Source of the DNA: CAG-791 sp963629395
GTDB lineage: Bacteria > Bacillota > Clostridia > Lachnospirales > Lachnospiraceae
Direction: 5' to 3'
Assembly (NCBI GenBank): GCA_963629395.1
Contig: CAVGIV010000026.1
Coordinates: 1-33,691, forward strand
DNA length: 33,691 bases
How positions within the stretch are numbered: position 1 is the first letter of the stretch; every line of letters begins with the position of its first letter. The notes under the pieces were generated by a model. That model was not told the DNA's origin. It did not search any database and saw nothing but the letters and a program-made list of their open reading frames with translations. The translations under genes were made by a program, and so were the position numbers. This document shows, in pieces, positions 16,959-24,798 of this stretch.

Positions 16959-17480
16959 TCATCCGTACATTTCGTCCCACAATTCGTATGCCTCGTCCTC
17001 ATCATACTCATTTGATTTCTTTCCGGAAGAAGAGTTGCTATGGCCGTGTTTGTAGCATTTTCCCTTGCCCGTTGCATACGCATGGCAACCGCTAACACTG
17101 CACTCGTGGGTACTGCAATACTTGCTACCAGAAACGGGTTTTCGTTTGCATCCATATACACTGCATAATCCCGATGGCTGTTTTGGAAGATGGTCGCGGC
17201 AATACTCGTACGACCCGGCTGTCTCTGCATAGCAACCATCCTTTTTGCAAGTGTGGCTGCTGCAGTACTGACCATACCGACTGCGTGCGTTTTTGCAGGA
17301 TGAGTGTCTGCACTTGTGGGAGTAGCAGTAGGAATAATCGTTGTAGCACTCCCGATTGCATTTCTCGTATCGATAATTGCAGGTCCTTTTGTATTTTGCT
17401 TCTGCTGAGATTCCGAAAATGCTCATCACAGCAATACATGTTAGAACAAAAAAGATTCTCTGGATATATTGTCTTATCAT
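16959..17480 (-). CDS. Secreted protein of five Cys/His repeats
   Basis: A 173-residue protein with an N-terminal signal-like hydrophobic stretch (residues about 9-25, ending I-S-A-E-A). It then has five units of about 20 residues. Four follow C-x4-C-x10-C-x2-H: C57-C62-C73-H76, C78-C83-C94-H97, C106-C111-C122-H125, and C127-C132-C142-H145 (x9). A shorter first unit is C41-C45-C52-H55. Each fits one metal-binding CCCH knuckle, most likely zinc. The pattern recalls WRKY19-like repeat fingers of eukaryotic proteins. The tail is Ser/Lys then acidic. The start is ATG 17480, with a purine-rich site AAGGGGAAG just upstream. Function is unknown. Disulfide bonding is an alternative for a secreted protein. 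Confidence 0.6.
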   Translation of the reverse strand: MIRQYIQRIFFVLTCIAVMSIFGISAEAKYKRTCNYRYEKCNRECYNDYSYCYSHKCRHSSCKNARSRYGQYCSSHTCKKDGCYAETAGSYEYCRDHLPKQPSGLCSVYGCKRKPVSGSKYCSTHECSVSGCHAYATGKGKCYKHGHSNSSSGKKSNEYDEDEAYELWDEMYG

Positions 17481-17557
17481 TTCTTCCCCTTCTTTGTGTC
17501 TCACGCCAGTCAAGTCCTAATTTGTGTGTAAATTGCTCTTAGGTGTCTTTGGTACAA

Positions 17558-17576
17558 GGGATGCATTGCATCCCCT
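17558..17576. repeat. Short hairpin inside the IS remnant
   Basis: GGGATGC and GCATCCC are exact inverted repeats around a short loop, about 25 bases inside the left end of the element. The role is unknown. Confidence 0.45.
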
Positions 17577-17591
17577 AACTATATACCAGCT

Positions 17592-17658
17592 CTCTTGAGG
17601 GACCTGTCAAGGGTGCGTAAGCACCTCGAAGAGGTTCCCTTGACAGATTTCTCAAGAG
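17592..17658. repeat. Compound palindrome inside the IS remnant
   Basis: CTCTTGAG (17592-17599) pairs with CTCAAGAG (17651-17658), and CTGTCAAGGG (17604-17613) with CCCTTGACAG (17637-17646), with four unpaired bases on each side between them. The centre holds two small hairpins, TGC-GTAA-GCA and CCTC-GAA-GAGG. The whole folds as a cruciform-like arm. It may be the end of a second element or a recombination or terminator structure. Confidence 0.6.
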
Positions 17659-17668
17659 TGCGGTTCCT

Positions 17669-17852
17669 CTATGCCGCTTTCAGCTGCAGTTGTTCCTTCG
17701 CTGTTTTAACCAGCTCCGGAACAGCATCGGATGCCATCAATGCAGCATAGGTTTCGGGACTGAAGATCAGCTCGAATTCCTGCCTGGTCGTGATCTGTTG
17801 AAAGAAGCTGTAGAATTTCTTCCTGATTCAATGTAACATTGAACTGAACCAT
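17669..17852 (-). pseudogene. Transposase fragment
   Basis: From ATG 17852, with GAGGAGG nine bases upstream, the frame begins M-V-Q-F-N-V-T-L-N-Q-E-E-I-L-Q-L-L-S. This resembles the start of IS256-type transposases of clostridia. It then breaks down. A second frame carries ...T-R-Q-E-F-E-L-I-F-S-P-E-T-Y... and ends at TAG 17669-17671. The pieces suggest deletion or frameshift joining two parts. There is no catalytic domain. Confidence 0.45.
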
Positions 17853-18047
17853 TGGGTTCGTCCTCCTCGGTGTTATGTTGGTTTTGGTAGATCTTCATTA
17901 TACCTAAGAGGCCGAGCCCGTGGCTCTTTTCAATTTTTCAATTTACACCATTATATAGACGTAACCTGGAATCGACGCTGCGAGACGGAGAGAATTTCAA
18001 AAAGGCGAAGGAATCGTTTGCCTGCCGATAAGAAGGAGGATTGCATC

Positions 18048-18569
18048 ATGAATGAAACACTCAAGGTATTAGAGACAAGGCGGAGCTGTCGTAATTTTAA
18101 GCCAGATATGATCAAAGACGAGGAATTGCAAGCGGTCATTCAGGCCGGTACCTATGCAGCCAGCGGTATGGGCCGGCAGAGCCCGATTATCATTGCAGTC
18201 ACGAATCCCGAAATGGTGAAGGAGTTTTCCAAGGTGAATGCATCCATCATGGGAGCTTCAATTGATCCGTTTTATGGGGCCCCGGTTATTCTGGTGGTAT
18301 TGGCCAACAGGGCTGTGCCGACCTATCGGTATGATGGTTCGCTGGTGATGGGGAATCTGATGAATGCAGCAGAGAGCCTGGGGCTGGGCAGCATTTGGAT
18401 TCATCGTGCCAAAGAGGAGTTTGAGTCTGCATTCGGCCAGAATCTGCTGAAGGAACTGGGAATTGAAGGGGACTATGAGGGAATCGGTCACTGCGCGTTG
18501 GGATACAGAGCAGAACCGGCAAAGGAGGCTGCTCCCCGAAAGGCAGATTACGTGTATTACGTTAAGTGA
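18048..18569 (+). CDS. Nitroreductase-family flavoprotein
   Basis: A 173-residue FMN-dependent NAD(P)H oxidoreductase. The family N-terminal block R-R-S-C-R-N-F (residues 11-17) binds the FMN phosphate. The central A-A-S-G-M-G-R-Q-S-P and the C-terminal G-L-G-S-I-W-I-H blocks are typical. The substrate cannot be told from sequence; nitro compounds, quinones and enones are usual. AAGGAGG lies about 11 bases before ATG 18048; an earlier ATG at 18018 lacks one. It heads a same-strand set with the CXXC mini-protein, NapH-like protein, TlpA-like protein and NrdG, but a 158-base gap separates it from the next gene, so it may be transcribed alone. Confidence 0.9.
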   Translation: MNETLKVLETRRSCRNFKPDMIKDEELQAVIQAGTYAASGMGRQSPIIIAVTNPEMVKEFSKVNASIMGASIDPFYGAPVILVVLANRAVPTYRYDGSLVMGNLMNAAESLGLGSIWIHRAKEEFESAFGQNLLKELGIEGDYEGIGHCALGYRAEPAKEAAPRKADYVYYVK

Positions 18570-18727
18570 GTATAGATTCTGGGGCAGTGCAGGGATCCGC
18601 TTTTTTTCGCACAGAAGTCAGAGACTGCAACCGAGGAAGACCGTCAGGTGCTGCCCGGGATTTTTACAGTAACAGATACTTTTGTGGTGTGTTTGAGACG
18701 CGAATAAACGCATGCGTGGTGAAGGGT

Positions 18728-18880
18728 ATGGAACACAGACAGTTTAGAGAAAAGAGTATCCGGTATGTGATTTTGGCTATGGCAATAGCCGGCATTATTG
18801 TGGGAGTTGCCCGGCGGGAGCCGAAGGTTGTGCTGCGCAAGGCGGCTAATATTTGCTTTGAATGTATCGGAATCGGGTGA
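18728..18880 (+). CDS. CD1871A-like CXXC mini-protein
   Basis: A protein of about 50 residues with one membrane helix (residues 12-27, Y-V-I-L-A-M-A-I-A-G-I-I) and the C-terminal signature N-I-C43-F-E-C46-I-G-I-G. This matches the CD1871A-type CXXC family of Clostridia, small proteins found beside 4Fe-4S membrane proteins. The CXXC could bind metal or serve as a thiol relay. The start is uncertain: ATG 18728 has a purine-rich AAGGG too close, and GTG codons at 18716 and 18719 are alternatives. The stop is 37 bases before the NapH-like gene. Confidence 0.7.
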   Translation: MEHRQFREKSIRYVILAMAIAGIIVGVARREPKVVLRKAANICFECIGIG

Positions 18881-18917
18881 ATAGTGTATCTTCAGAGGAA
18901 AAGAGAGGGACCTTATC

Positions 18918-19820
18918 ATGCAAAAAAAGGCACACCGGCAAGGCGTTCGGCGAAAGGTGGTACAGGTTGTATCGGCACTTTTACAGAACTGCCGATGGAC
19001 CGGCTGGGGAAAAAGCCTGATATATACCGGGGCACTGAAGAATTTCTGCGTTCCGGGCATGAACTGCTACAGCTGCCCTGCAGCGATCGGTGCCTGTCCC
19101 ATCGGAGCGCTGCAGGCAGTGGTCGGCAGCAAGAAGAAATTTCCATTTTATGTACTGGGATATCTTGCGCTGATCGGTGTTCTGTTGGGACGCTTTGTCT
19201 GCGGCTGGCTGTGCGTATTCGGCCTTGTTCAGGAGCTTTTGTATAAGATACCGGTTCCGAAGCTTACCGTTCCAAAGCGTCTGGACCGGGCACTTCGATG
19301 GATGAAATACGCTGTCCTGGCGGTATTTGTTCTGCTGCTGCCGGCCCTTTTGAAGGTGAACAATGGCTTGTCCTCGGTTCCGTATTTTTGCAAGCTGATC
19401 TGTCCCGTTGGAATTCTGGAGGGGGCAATTCCGCTGGCCATTTTGGACGAAGGCGTTCGCGGAATGCTGGGAGTGCTGTTTCAGTGGAAGCTGTTCCTGC
19501 TCATTTTGATTGTGCTGCTGTCCATGACGATTCATCGTCCGTTCTGCAAGTATGTCTGTCCGCTGGGAGCCTTTTACGGCTTATTCCAGAGAATCAGCTT
19601 CCTGAAGCTGAAGGTGGAAACGGATAAATGTACGGGATGCGGAGCCTGCAGCAGACAGTGTAAAATGAATGTGGATGTGACGCACAATCCCAACAGTGCA
19701 GAGTGTATTCGGTGCGGAGCCTGCGCGAGCGCATGTCCTACCGGAGCACTGCACTTCAATGTTGTGCGAAGCGGGCGGCCGGATTGCGCGAGTGAGGGCC
19801 CAAAGGCCGGAAAACAATGA
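18918..19820 (+). CDS. NapH/YccM-like membrane 4Fe-4S protein
   Basis: A 300-residue integral membrane iron-sulfur protein. An N-terminal Cys cluster (C44, C50, C53, C60) is followed by about four membrane helices. Between them are the paired motifs C95-G-W-L-C99 and C210-x3-C214-P, typical of NapH. A C-terminal bacterial ferredoxin domain carries two 4Fe-4S sets: C238-x2-C241-x2-C244-x3-C248 and C263-x2-C266-x2-C269-x3-C273. Such proteins move electrons between cytoplasmic donors and membrane or extracytoplasmic acceptors. Here the TlpA-like lipoprotein encoded 44 bases downstream is the natural partner. Weak ribosome site AGAGGGA before ATG 18918. Confidence 0.88.
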   Translation: MQKKAHRQGVRRKVVQVVSALLQNCRWTGWGKSLIYTGALKNFCVPGMNCYSCPAAIGACPIGALQAVVGSKKKFPFYVLGYLALIGVLLGRFVCGWLCVFGLVQELLYKIPVPKLTVPKRLDRALRWMKYAVLAVFVLLLPALLKVNNGLSSVPYFCKLICPVGILEGAIPLAILDEGVRGMLGVLFQWKLFLLILIVLLSMTIHRPFCKYVCPLGAFYGLFQRISFLKLKVETDKCTGCGACSRQCKMNVDVTHNPNSAECIRCGACASACPTGALHFNVVRSGRPDCASEGPKAGKQ

Positions 19821-19864
19821 GATAGAGGTAAAGGCTCTGGCGGTAAGGAAAGGGGAAAGCGTAT

Positions 19865-20950
19865 ATGAAAAAGAAAATGGTTGCGACCGTTCTGCTGGCG
19901 GCACTACTGGCAGGTACTTTGGCGGCATGCGGCAGTAAGAGCACGCAGGACGATGCATCTGCAGAGAGCACGTCAGCATCGGAGACAAGCGCAGCTGCGG
20001 ATGCAGCAGACTATGTAGATATCGATGATTCGACGGGACTTGCAATCCGGCAGTGGGTTGGAAGCTTTGCCGACTGTGCCGGCAGTGAGAATAGCGGTAT
20101 TGCACCGTGGTGCAGCATGCTGGATGCGGAAAAAGGAGTTCGTTCCTGTGAGATAGAAGCAATTGTAGAAGATTTTCCGGAGGGATTCGACGAAACTTCG
20201 ATTACTTCGTATGAGGAGCTTCAGAAGTACCGATCCGAATACTGGTTTCCGGAGATTATTTTCGTCTTGGATCAGAGTTTAACAGAGGAAGAGCTTCGGG
20301 AGATCCTCGATCCGTATGTGGAAAATACGGATTATACGCTGACACAGTTTACGACCGAGAGCGGCCGTGTCATGTATCAGGTGGATCATTCACCCACGGA
20401 ATCCACGGAGGTGATTTCGGAGTATGCATCGGAAGAAACGAAGGCTCTGCTGGAGTCTATGAAGGCTGACTGGGAGAAGCAGCGCCTGCAGATAGATTAT
20501 GTGGAATACCAGGCGTCCACCGGCATTTCGTTCCAGACCGTGGATTATGACGGCAATACCGTGGACAGCTCCGTTTTCAAGGATGCAAAGATCACAATGG
20601 TGAACATCTGGGCGACCACCTGCTCCTTCTGTATTGAGGAAATGCCGGATCTGCAGGAGCTGAACGACGAAATGGAGGATTTGCAGGTTCTCACGCTTCT
20701 GACGGATGTACGCAGCCTGGATGATGAGGACGGCGTAGAGGAAGCCCATGACATTATGTCGGCGCAGAAGGTGACGCTGCCGGTGCTTCTGGATACAGAT
20801 GAGCTGGATGAATGCTTCCCGGCGGTCGGTACACCGACCAGCTACCTTTTGGATCAGGACGGCAACATTCTGGGACGCCCGAAGGTGGGAATGGCCAGCA
20901 AGGAAAGCTATGCGCAATGGGTTCAGGATGCGCTGGACCAGATGGGATAG
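19865..20950 (+). CDS. TlpA-like thioredoxin lipoprotein
   Basis: A 361-residue lipoprotein with lipobox L-A-A-C22 after a 21-residue signal, so it is anchored on the outer face of the membrane. Residues about 225-361 form a TlpA/ResA-type thioredoxin domain with active site C253-S-F-C256 and the cis-proline block V-G-T-P-T-S. Residues about 45-215 form an added domain with its own cysteines (D-C-A-G, P-W-C-S and R-S-C-E) that I do not recognise. The role is probably disulfide reduction outside the membrane, fed by the NapH-like protein and the CXXC mini-protein. No CcdA-type transporter is in the window. The nrdG start follows 26 bases later. Confidence 0.88.
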   Translation: MKKKMVATVLLAALLAGTLAACGSKSTQDDASAESTSASETSAAADAADYVDIDDSTGLAIRQWVGSFADCAGSENSGIAPWCSMLDAEKGVRSCEIEAIVEDFPEGFDETSITSYEELQKYRSEYWFPEIIFVLDQSLTEEELREILDPYVENTDYTLTQFTTESGRVMYQVDHSPTESTEVISEYASEETKALLESMKADWEKQRLQIDYVEYQASTGISFQTVDYDGNTVDSSVFKDAKITMVNIWATTCSFCIEEMPDLQELNDEMEDLQVLTLLTDVRSLDDEDGVEEAHDIMSAQKVTLPVLLDTDELDECFPAVGTPTSYLLDQDGNILGRPKVGMASKESYAQWVQDALDQMG

Positions 20951-20976
20951 TTACGGAAACGGACAGTGAGGATGAC

Positions 20977-21507
20977 ATGCATATCGGTGAAATTATGACG
21001 GCAGATTCTGCAAACGGCATAGGAATCCGGCTGACGATCTTTGTCTCCGGGTGTCTGAACCACTGCCCCGGCTGTTTTCAGCCGCAGACCTGGGACTTTG
21101 ATTACGGCAAACCGTATACCCCGGAGATGGAGGATCAGATTCTGGAGGAACTGTCCAAGCCGTTTTATGACGGCTTAACGCTCTTGGGAGGAGATCCCAT
21201 GGAGCTTCCGAATCAAAAAGAGCTGTACGCGCTTTTGCAGAGGATCCACAACGAGCTGCCGACGCGGACCATATGGGCCTATACGGGGTACCTGTATGAC
21301 CGGGATCTTGTCCCTGGCGGAAAGCGCTACATCGAGGGAATAACAGATCCGTATCTGGATCTGATTGATGTCCTGGTGGATGGACCGTTTGTGGAGGCAC
21401 AGAAAAAGGTGACGCTGAACTTCCGAGGCTCCGCCAATCAGCGCATCATTGAACTGAAAGAGACCAGGAAAACGGGGCAGATCGTATTAAGCGCGTTGAA
21501 TAACTAA
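20977..21507 (+). CDS. nrdG: Anaerobic ribonucleotide reductase activating enzyme
   Basis: A 176-residue radical-SAM enzyme that makes the glycyl radical on NrdD. The 4Fe-4S motif is C26-x3-C30-x2-C33, and the SAM-binding G-G-D-P block follows near residues 72-75. Length is normal. The start at 20977 follows a modest GTGAGG site; longer in-frame extension runs back inside the tlpA-like gene and is rejected. It usually follows nrdD directly. Here it closes the redox gene set instead, 26 bases after the TlpA-like gene, and may be cotranscribed with it. Confidence 0.93.
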   Translation: MHIGEIMTADSANGIGIRLTIFVSGCLNHCPGCFQPQTWDFDYGKPYTPEMEDQILEELSKPFYDGLTLLGGDPMELPNQKELYALLQRIHNELPTRTIWAYTGYLYDRDLVPGGKRYIEGITDPYLDLIDVLVDGPFVEAQKKVTLNFRGSANQRIIELKETRKTGQIVLSALNN

Positions 21508-21548
21508 GGCGCAGCGCCTGCCCTTGCAGGTGTACCACAACGTATACA

Positions 21549-21586
21549 AAAAGAGAGCCATGCACATATATGCATGGCTCTCTTTT
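21549..21586. terminator. Bidirectional terminator
   Basis: AAAAGAGAGCCATGCA (21549-21564) pairs exactly with TGCATGGCTCTCTTTT (21571-21586) around CATATA. A-rich and T-rich ends on both sides let it stop nrdG transcription and the convergent minus-strand gene. Confidence 0.92.
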
Positions 21587-21678
21587 ACTCTGAATGGGAC
21601 AGCATCATTTCCACAGGGGAAGAGTGAAAGTCTATAACAGAATCCAGAAGCCTGTTTCTGTTCAGAATGACACCTATG

Positions 21679-23049
21679 TCACTTCCACGTTGCTGTCAGT
21701 GTAACGGCGGGAATGCGGGTGCGGTAGAGGGTGCATTTTTCCTTCTCATTCGTGGTGATATAGGCGTAGGGACCGACGATGGTCAGATCCTCTGCCTCGT
21801 AAGGGATATCAATGGTCCATACCCCGATGTACTTGCCCTCGGTGGTGAAGACATTGATGCGCTGCTTGCTCTTCCAGTCGTAGGCCTTAAAGCCGGCACT
21901 GACCGCATAGATAAAGGATCCGTCGGTGGCGATGCCCTGGGAGCTGAAGTTCTGGGCGTAATATTCATCCACCGGTGTGATGGAGAGCGTTTCCATGTCG
22001 TCGTTGAGCACGCAGAAGGAATTGCGGCTGTCGTCATTGCGCCCGATCAGATAGAAGTGATGATCGGCGTAGGCAATTGCCCAGATATGGGTCAGCAGGG
22101 GGAAGTTATATTCCCGGACCTCGTTTAGGTCCTCATCCAGCTCCATCACGCCGCTGGGATAGCCCTTGCAGGTGCCGCCCTCTGCAATGTAGAGATGGCC
22201 GTTGTTCGGGTTGTAGCAGATGCCGTTTCCGTGATCAAACGCAAGGTTCCGTACCGCCTTTACAGCCTTTCCGGTGGAGAGATCGTACTTGGTCAGAATG
22301 GTTTCATAATGAGACAGATCACCATTGTTGTATGCACTGTCGTTGATGGAAGCGGCGGTAACCAGATAGGTTGTGCCGTTTTCTTCGTATACGCAGGAGC
22401 CCTGCGTGCTCTTAAAGGAGTATTTGGTGTTCTCCGGCTTGCCGGCATTGACCGTTAGGACCGAGCGGCAATAGGTGTTGCCGGAATGAAGATTTCGTAC
22501 GGAAGCGAGGTTGCTGTAGAAATTTCCGGTATTGGTGTCAATCCAGCCGCTGAATTTATGCCTCGGGTTTGTGAAGAGGTTGCCGGAAAGAGTCGTCTTC
22601 TTGTCATAGATGCCGTATGAATCCGCCATGTCTCCCAGCAAGGCGCCGTTTCCTTCATAATGAATGATGTACATCTGCGGCTCCCAGAGCGCATAGAGGG
22701 TCATACTGCCGGCGTCCTCCGGATAGGTTTCCTGGTCCTCATATTCGCAGACCGTACCGGCCGGATTCGTCATCCAGCCGCGGAATACATAGCCGTACCG
22801 TGTGAAGGTGCAGGCAGGAAGCTTGTCCTTGCCGGCTTCCAGAACGGCAGCATCCATTTCGCCGGTCCCGCCGTTGGCATGAAAGGTGACGGTTTCGGAA
22901 ACGGCATAGGCGCAAAGGGCAGCAGGACGCAGGGCAGAGAGGCTGCCCGTCTTATCTGCCTGTATAACCGATGGAAAATATGTCAAAATAAGTGCCGCGA
23001 GGCCGCCCAGCCAAACGGAGCGGATGAGAGCGGATCCGGAATGTTTCAT
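21679..23049 (-). CDS. Secreted InlB-repeat protein with propeller-like C-terminus
   Basis: A 456-residue exported protein. A signal peptide (residues about 1-32) is followed by two Listeria-Bacteroides (InlB B-type) repeats. The first, near 53-124, has V-T-F-H-A-N-G-G-T and Y-A-L-W. The second, near 127-185, has I-I-H-Y-E-G-N-G and F-S-G-W-I-D. Residues about 210-450 have repeated strands with A-F-D-H-G-N-G-I, I-A-E-G-G and G-I-A-T-D-G-S blocks, like a six-bladed beta-propeller. No LPXTG or dockerin is visible. The start at 23049 is chosen for its signal peptide; an in-frame ATG at 23085 adds 12 residues, and neither has a good ribosome site. The role is probably cell-surface binding. Confidence 0.7.
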   Translation of the reverse strand: MKHSGSALIRSVWLGGLAALILTYFPSVIQADKTGSLSALRPAALCAYAVSETVTFHANGGTGEMDAAVLEAGKDKLPACTFTRYGYVFRGWMTNPAGTVCEYEDQETYPEDAGSMTLYALWEPQMYIIHYEGNGALLGDMADSYGIYDKKTTLSGNLFTNPRHKFSGWIDTNTGNFYSNLASVRNLHSGNTYCRSVLTVNAGKPENTKYSFKSTQGSCVYEENGTTYLVTAASINDSAYNNGDLSHYETILTKYDLSTGKAVKAVRNLAFDHGNGICYNPNNGHLYIAEGGTCKGYPSGVMELDEDLNEVREYNFPLLTHIWAIAYADHHFYLIGRNDDSRNSFCVLNDDMETLSITPVDEYYAQNFSSQGIATDGSFIYAVSAGFKAYDWKSKQRINVFTTEGKYIGVWTIDIPYEAEDLTIVGPYAYITTNEKEKCTLYRTRIPAVTLTATWK

Positions 23050-23230
23050 ATGGTTTGCCTGTGATATACTCTGATGTGCCGGCATCGCCGGTGTATTAAT
23101 AAATAGATATCAATTTCGAACTGCAACAGGCATCAGATGTGCGTGTCGCAGATCAAACGCCAGTAATTATAGCATAAGTAAGCAGCCATTTTCGCAGAGC
23201 AATGAGCTGATTACCATAGAAAGGATGAAG

Positions 23231-23806
23231 ATGAAAGAGACAACGAATCGCGAATACTGGAAGCCGTCGAATCTGCTGTATCCGGTGCCGGCGGCAATTA
23301 TTACCTCCTCGGACGGAGAGGGACACGATGACATGATGACGGCCGCCTGGGTGGGAACGGTTTGCTCGGATCCGGTGATGGTATCCGTGTCGATTCGGCC
23401 CTCCCGGCTGACCCATGATTACATTGAGAAAACGGGAGAATTTGTTATCAATCTGACAACCAGAAAGCTGACCTATGCGACAGACTGGGTGGGCGTGAAG
23501 AGCGGCAGGGACGTTGATAAATGGAAGGAAATGAAACTGACAAGACTTCCCTCGAAGCATGTGAAGGTACCCGGCATTGCGGAGAGTCCGTTGTGTCTGG
23601 AGTGCGTTGTCCGCCACAAGCTGGAGCTCGGTGCACACGATATGTACGTCGCCGAGGTCCTTTCGACGGATGTAGATACGACTCTTCTGGATGAGAAGGG
23701 ACGTCTGGATCTGGAACGTGCGGACCTGATTGCCTATTCACACGGTGAATACTATGCCTTGGGAGAAAAGCTTGGCAAGTTCGGATATTCCGTGCGGAAA
23801 TCATGA
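23231..23806 (+). CDS. Flavin reductase family protein
   Basis: A 191-residue FMN-binding split-barrel protein of the flavin reductase/DIM6-NTAB type. Seen are the N-terminal Y-P-V-P-A-A-I-I-T-S, the central S-V-S-I-R-P-S-R-L-T-H and the F-V-I-N-L-T block that form the FMN pocket. Such proteins reduce free flavin or act as flavoredoxin-like carriers in anaerobes. ATG 23231 lies six bases after GAAAGG; ATG 23225 is too close. The larC-like gene starts 45 bases after the stop, so they likely form one operon. Confidence 0.88.
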   Translation: MKETTNREYWKPSNLLYPVPAAIITSSDGEGHDDMMTAAWVGTVCSDPVMVSVSIRPSRLTHDYIEKTGEFVINLTTRKLTYATDWVGVKSGRDVDKWKEMKLTRLPSKHVKVPGIAESPLCLECVVRHKLELGAHDMYVAEVLSTDVDTTLLDEKGRLDLERADLIAYSHGEYYALGEKLGKFGYSVRKS

Positions 23807-23851
23807 GTTACATTTAGATGTACTGGCATCACAGAATGACACGGAGGAATG

Positions 23852-24793
23852 ATGAGCAAGCTGTATTTGGAATGCTATTCCGGCATCAGCGGAGATATGA
23901 CGGTAGGTGCGCTTCTGGGTCTGGGAGCAGACCGCGGGAAGCTGGAAAAGGCGCTTGGCAGTGTGCCGGCAGAGGGCTTTCGCATTCAGATTTCACAGGT
24001 ATTAAAGAGCGGCATTGAGGCCTGGGACTTTGATGTGATTCTGGACGAGGCTCACGAGAATCATGACCATGACATGGAGTGGCTGTTCGGCGCGCCGGCA
24101 GAAGCGCCGCATGTGCATGGGGATGCACATGCTCACAGTCGCGGCGAGGAATCCGGCTGTCACAGCGCGAATCAGGCGTGTGCCGCAGGTTTTGGACAGG
24201 ATGAACACCACACTCATGAGGGGCACTCATCCCATGATGCGCATCCGCATGGAGGACACCATCACGAGCACCGGAACCTGGAGCAGGTATATGCTATTCT
24301 CGACCGGACGCAGATGTCTGAGAATGCAAGAGCACTTGCCAGGCGCATTTTTGGGATTGTGGCAGAGGCGGAGGCCGAGGTTCACGGGAAATCCATCGAT
24401 GAGGTGCATTTCCATGAGGTTGGCGCCATTGATTCCATTGCGGATATCATTGCCATTGCTGTCTGCTACGATGACTTGCAGGTAAGAGAGAATATTACAG
24501 AGGTTATCGTACCGGTTCTGTACGAGGGGACCGGGACCGTGCGCTGCCAGCATGGGATCCTGCCGATACCGGTACCGGCTGTTGCGGCTATTGCACGCAG
24601 CCATGGACTGCGGCTGCACATCATGCCGGATGCCGGAGAATTCGTCACACCGACCGGAGCGGCTGTCGCTGCGGCGCTTCGAACCGGGGATGAGCTTCCG
24701 TCTGAATTTGTGATCAGAAAGACCGGCCTCGGTGCAGGGAAAAGGGAGTATAAACGGGCAGGAATTCTCCGTGCTATGCTGCTGGAAGGATGA
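23852..24793 (+). CDS. larC: LarC N-terminal domain (LarC1-type) with His-rich insert
   Basis: A 313-residue protein matching the first part of LarC, the CTP-dependent enzyme that inserts nickel into the nickel-pincer cofactor of lactate racemase. Family blocks seen: E-C-Y-S-G-I-S-G-D-M near the start, E-V-H-F-H-E-V-G-A-I-D-S-I-A-D, G-I-L-P-I-P-V-P-A and T-P-T-G-A-A. A His-rich linker (about residues 68-140, roughly 19 His) would bind nickel. The protein ends where LarC1 ends (...I-L-R-A-M-L); no LarC2 part follows in any frame because the next gene overlaps the stop. LarB and LarE are not in the window. GGAGG lies four bases before ATG 23852. Confidence 0.85.
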   Translation: MSKLYLECYSGISGDMTVGALLGLGADRGKLEKALGSVPAEGFRIQISQVLKSGIEAWDFDVILDEAHENHDHDMEWLFGAPAEAPHVHGDAHAHSRGEESGCHSANQACAAGFGQDEHHTHEGHSSHDAHPHGGHHHEHRNLEQVYAILDRTQMSENARALARRIFGIVAEAEAEVHGKSIDEVHFHEVGAIDSIADIIAIAVCYDDLQVRENITEVIVPVLYEGTGTVRCQHGILPIPVPAVAAIARSHGLRLHIMPDAGEFVTPTGAAVAAALRTGDELPSEFVIRKTGLGAGKREYKRAGILRAMLLEG

Positions 24794-24798
24794 GGGCT

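Larger units (their letters stand above)
17526..17948. mobile_element. Insertion-sequence remnant with short terminal inverted repeats
   Basis: GTGTAAATTG (17526-17535) and CAATTTACAC (17939-17948) are exact inverted repeats bounding 423 bp. Inside, near the right end, is the start of a transposase-like gene on the minus strand. The TGTAAA type end and the transposase N-terminus suggest the IS256 family, by recollection only. No target duplication is visible. It looks like an internally deleted copy. The flank 17949-18047 shows only the nitroreductase ribosome site. Confidence 0.5.

Noticed and set aside
20812..20976. Longer NrdG start inside the TlpA-like gene
   Set aside because: The extension is the out-of-frame reading of the TlpA-like end and has no ribosome site; NrdG homologues start near 20977.
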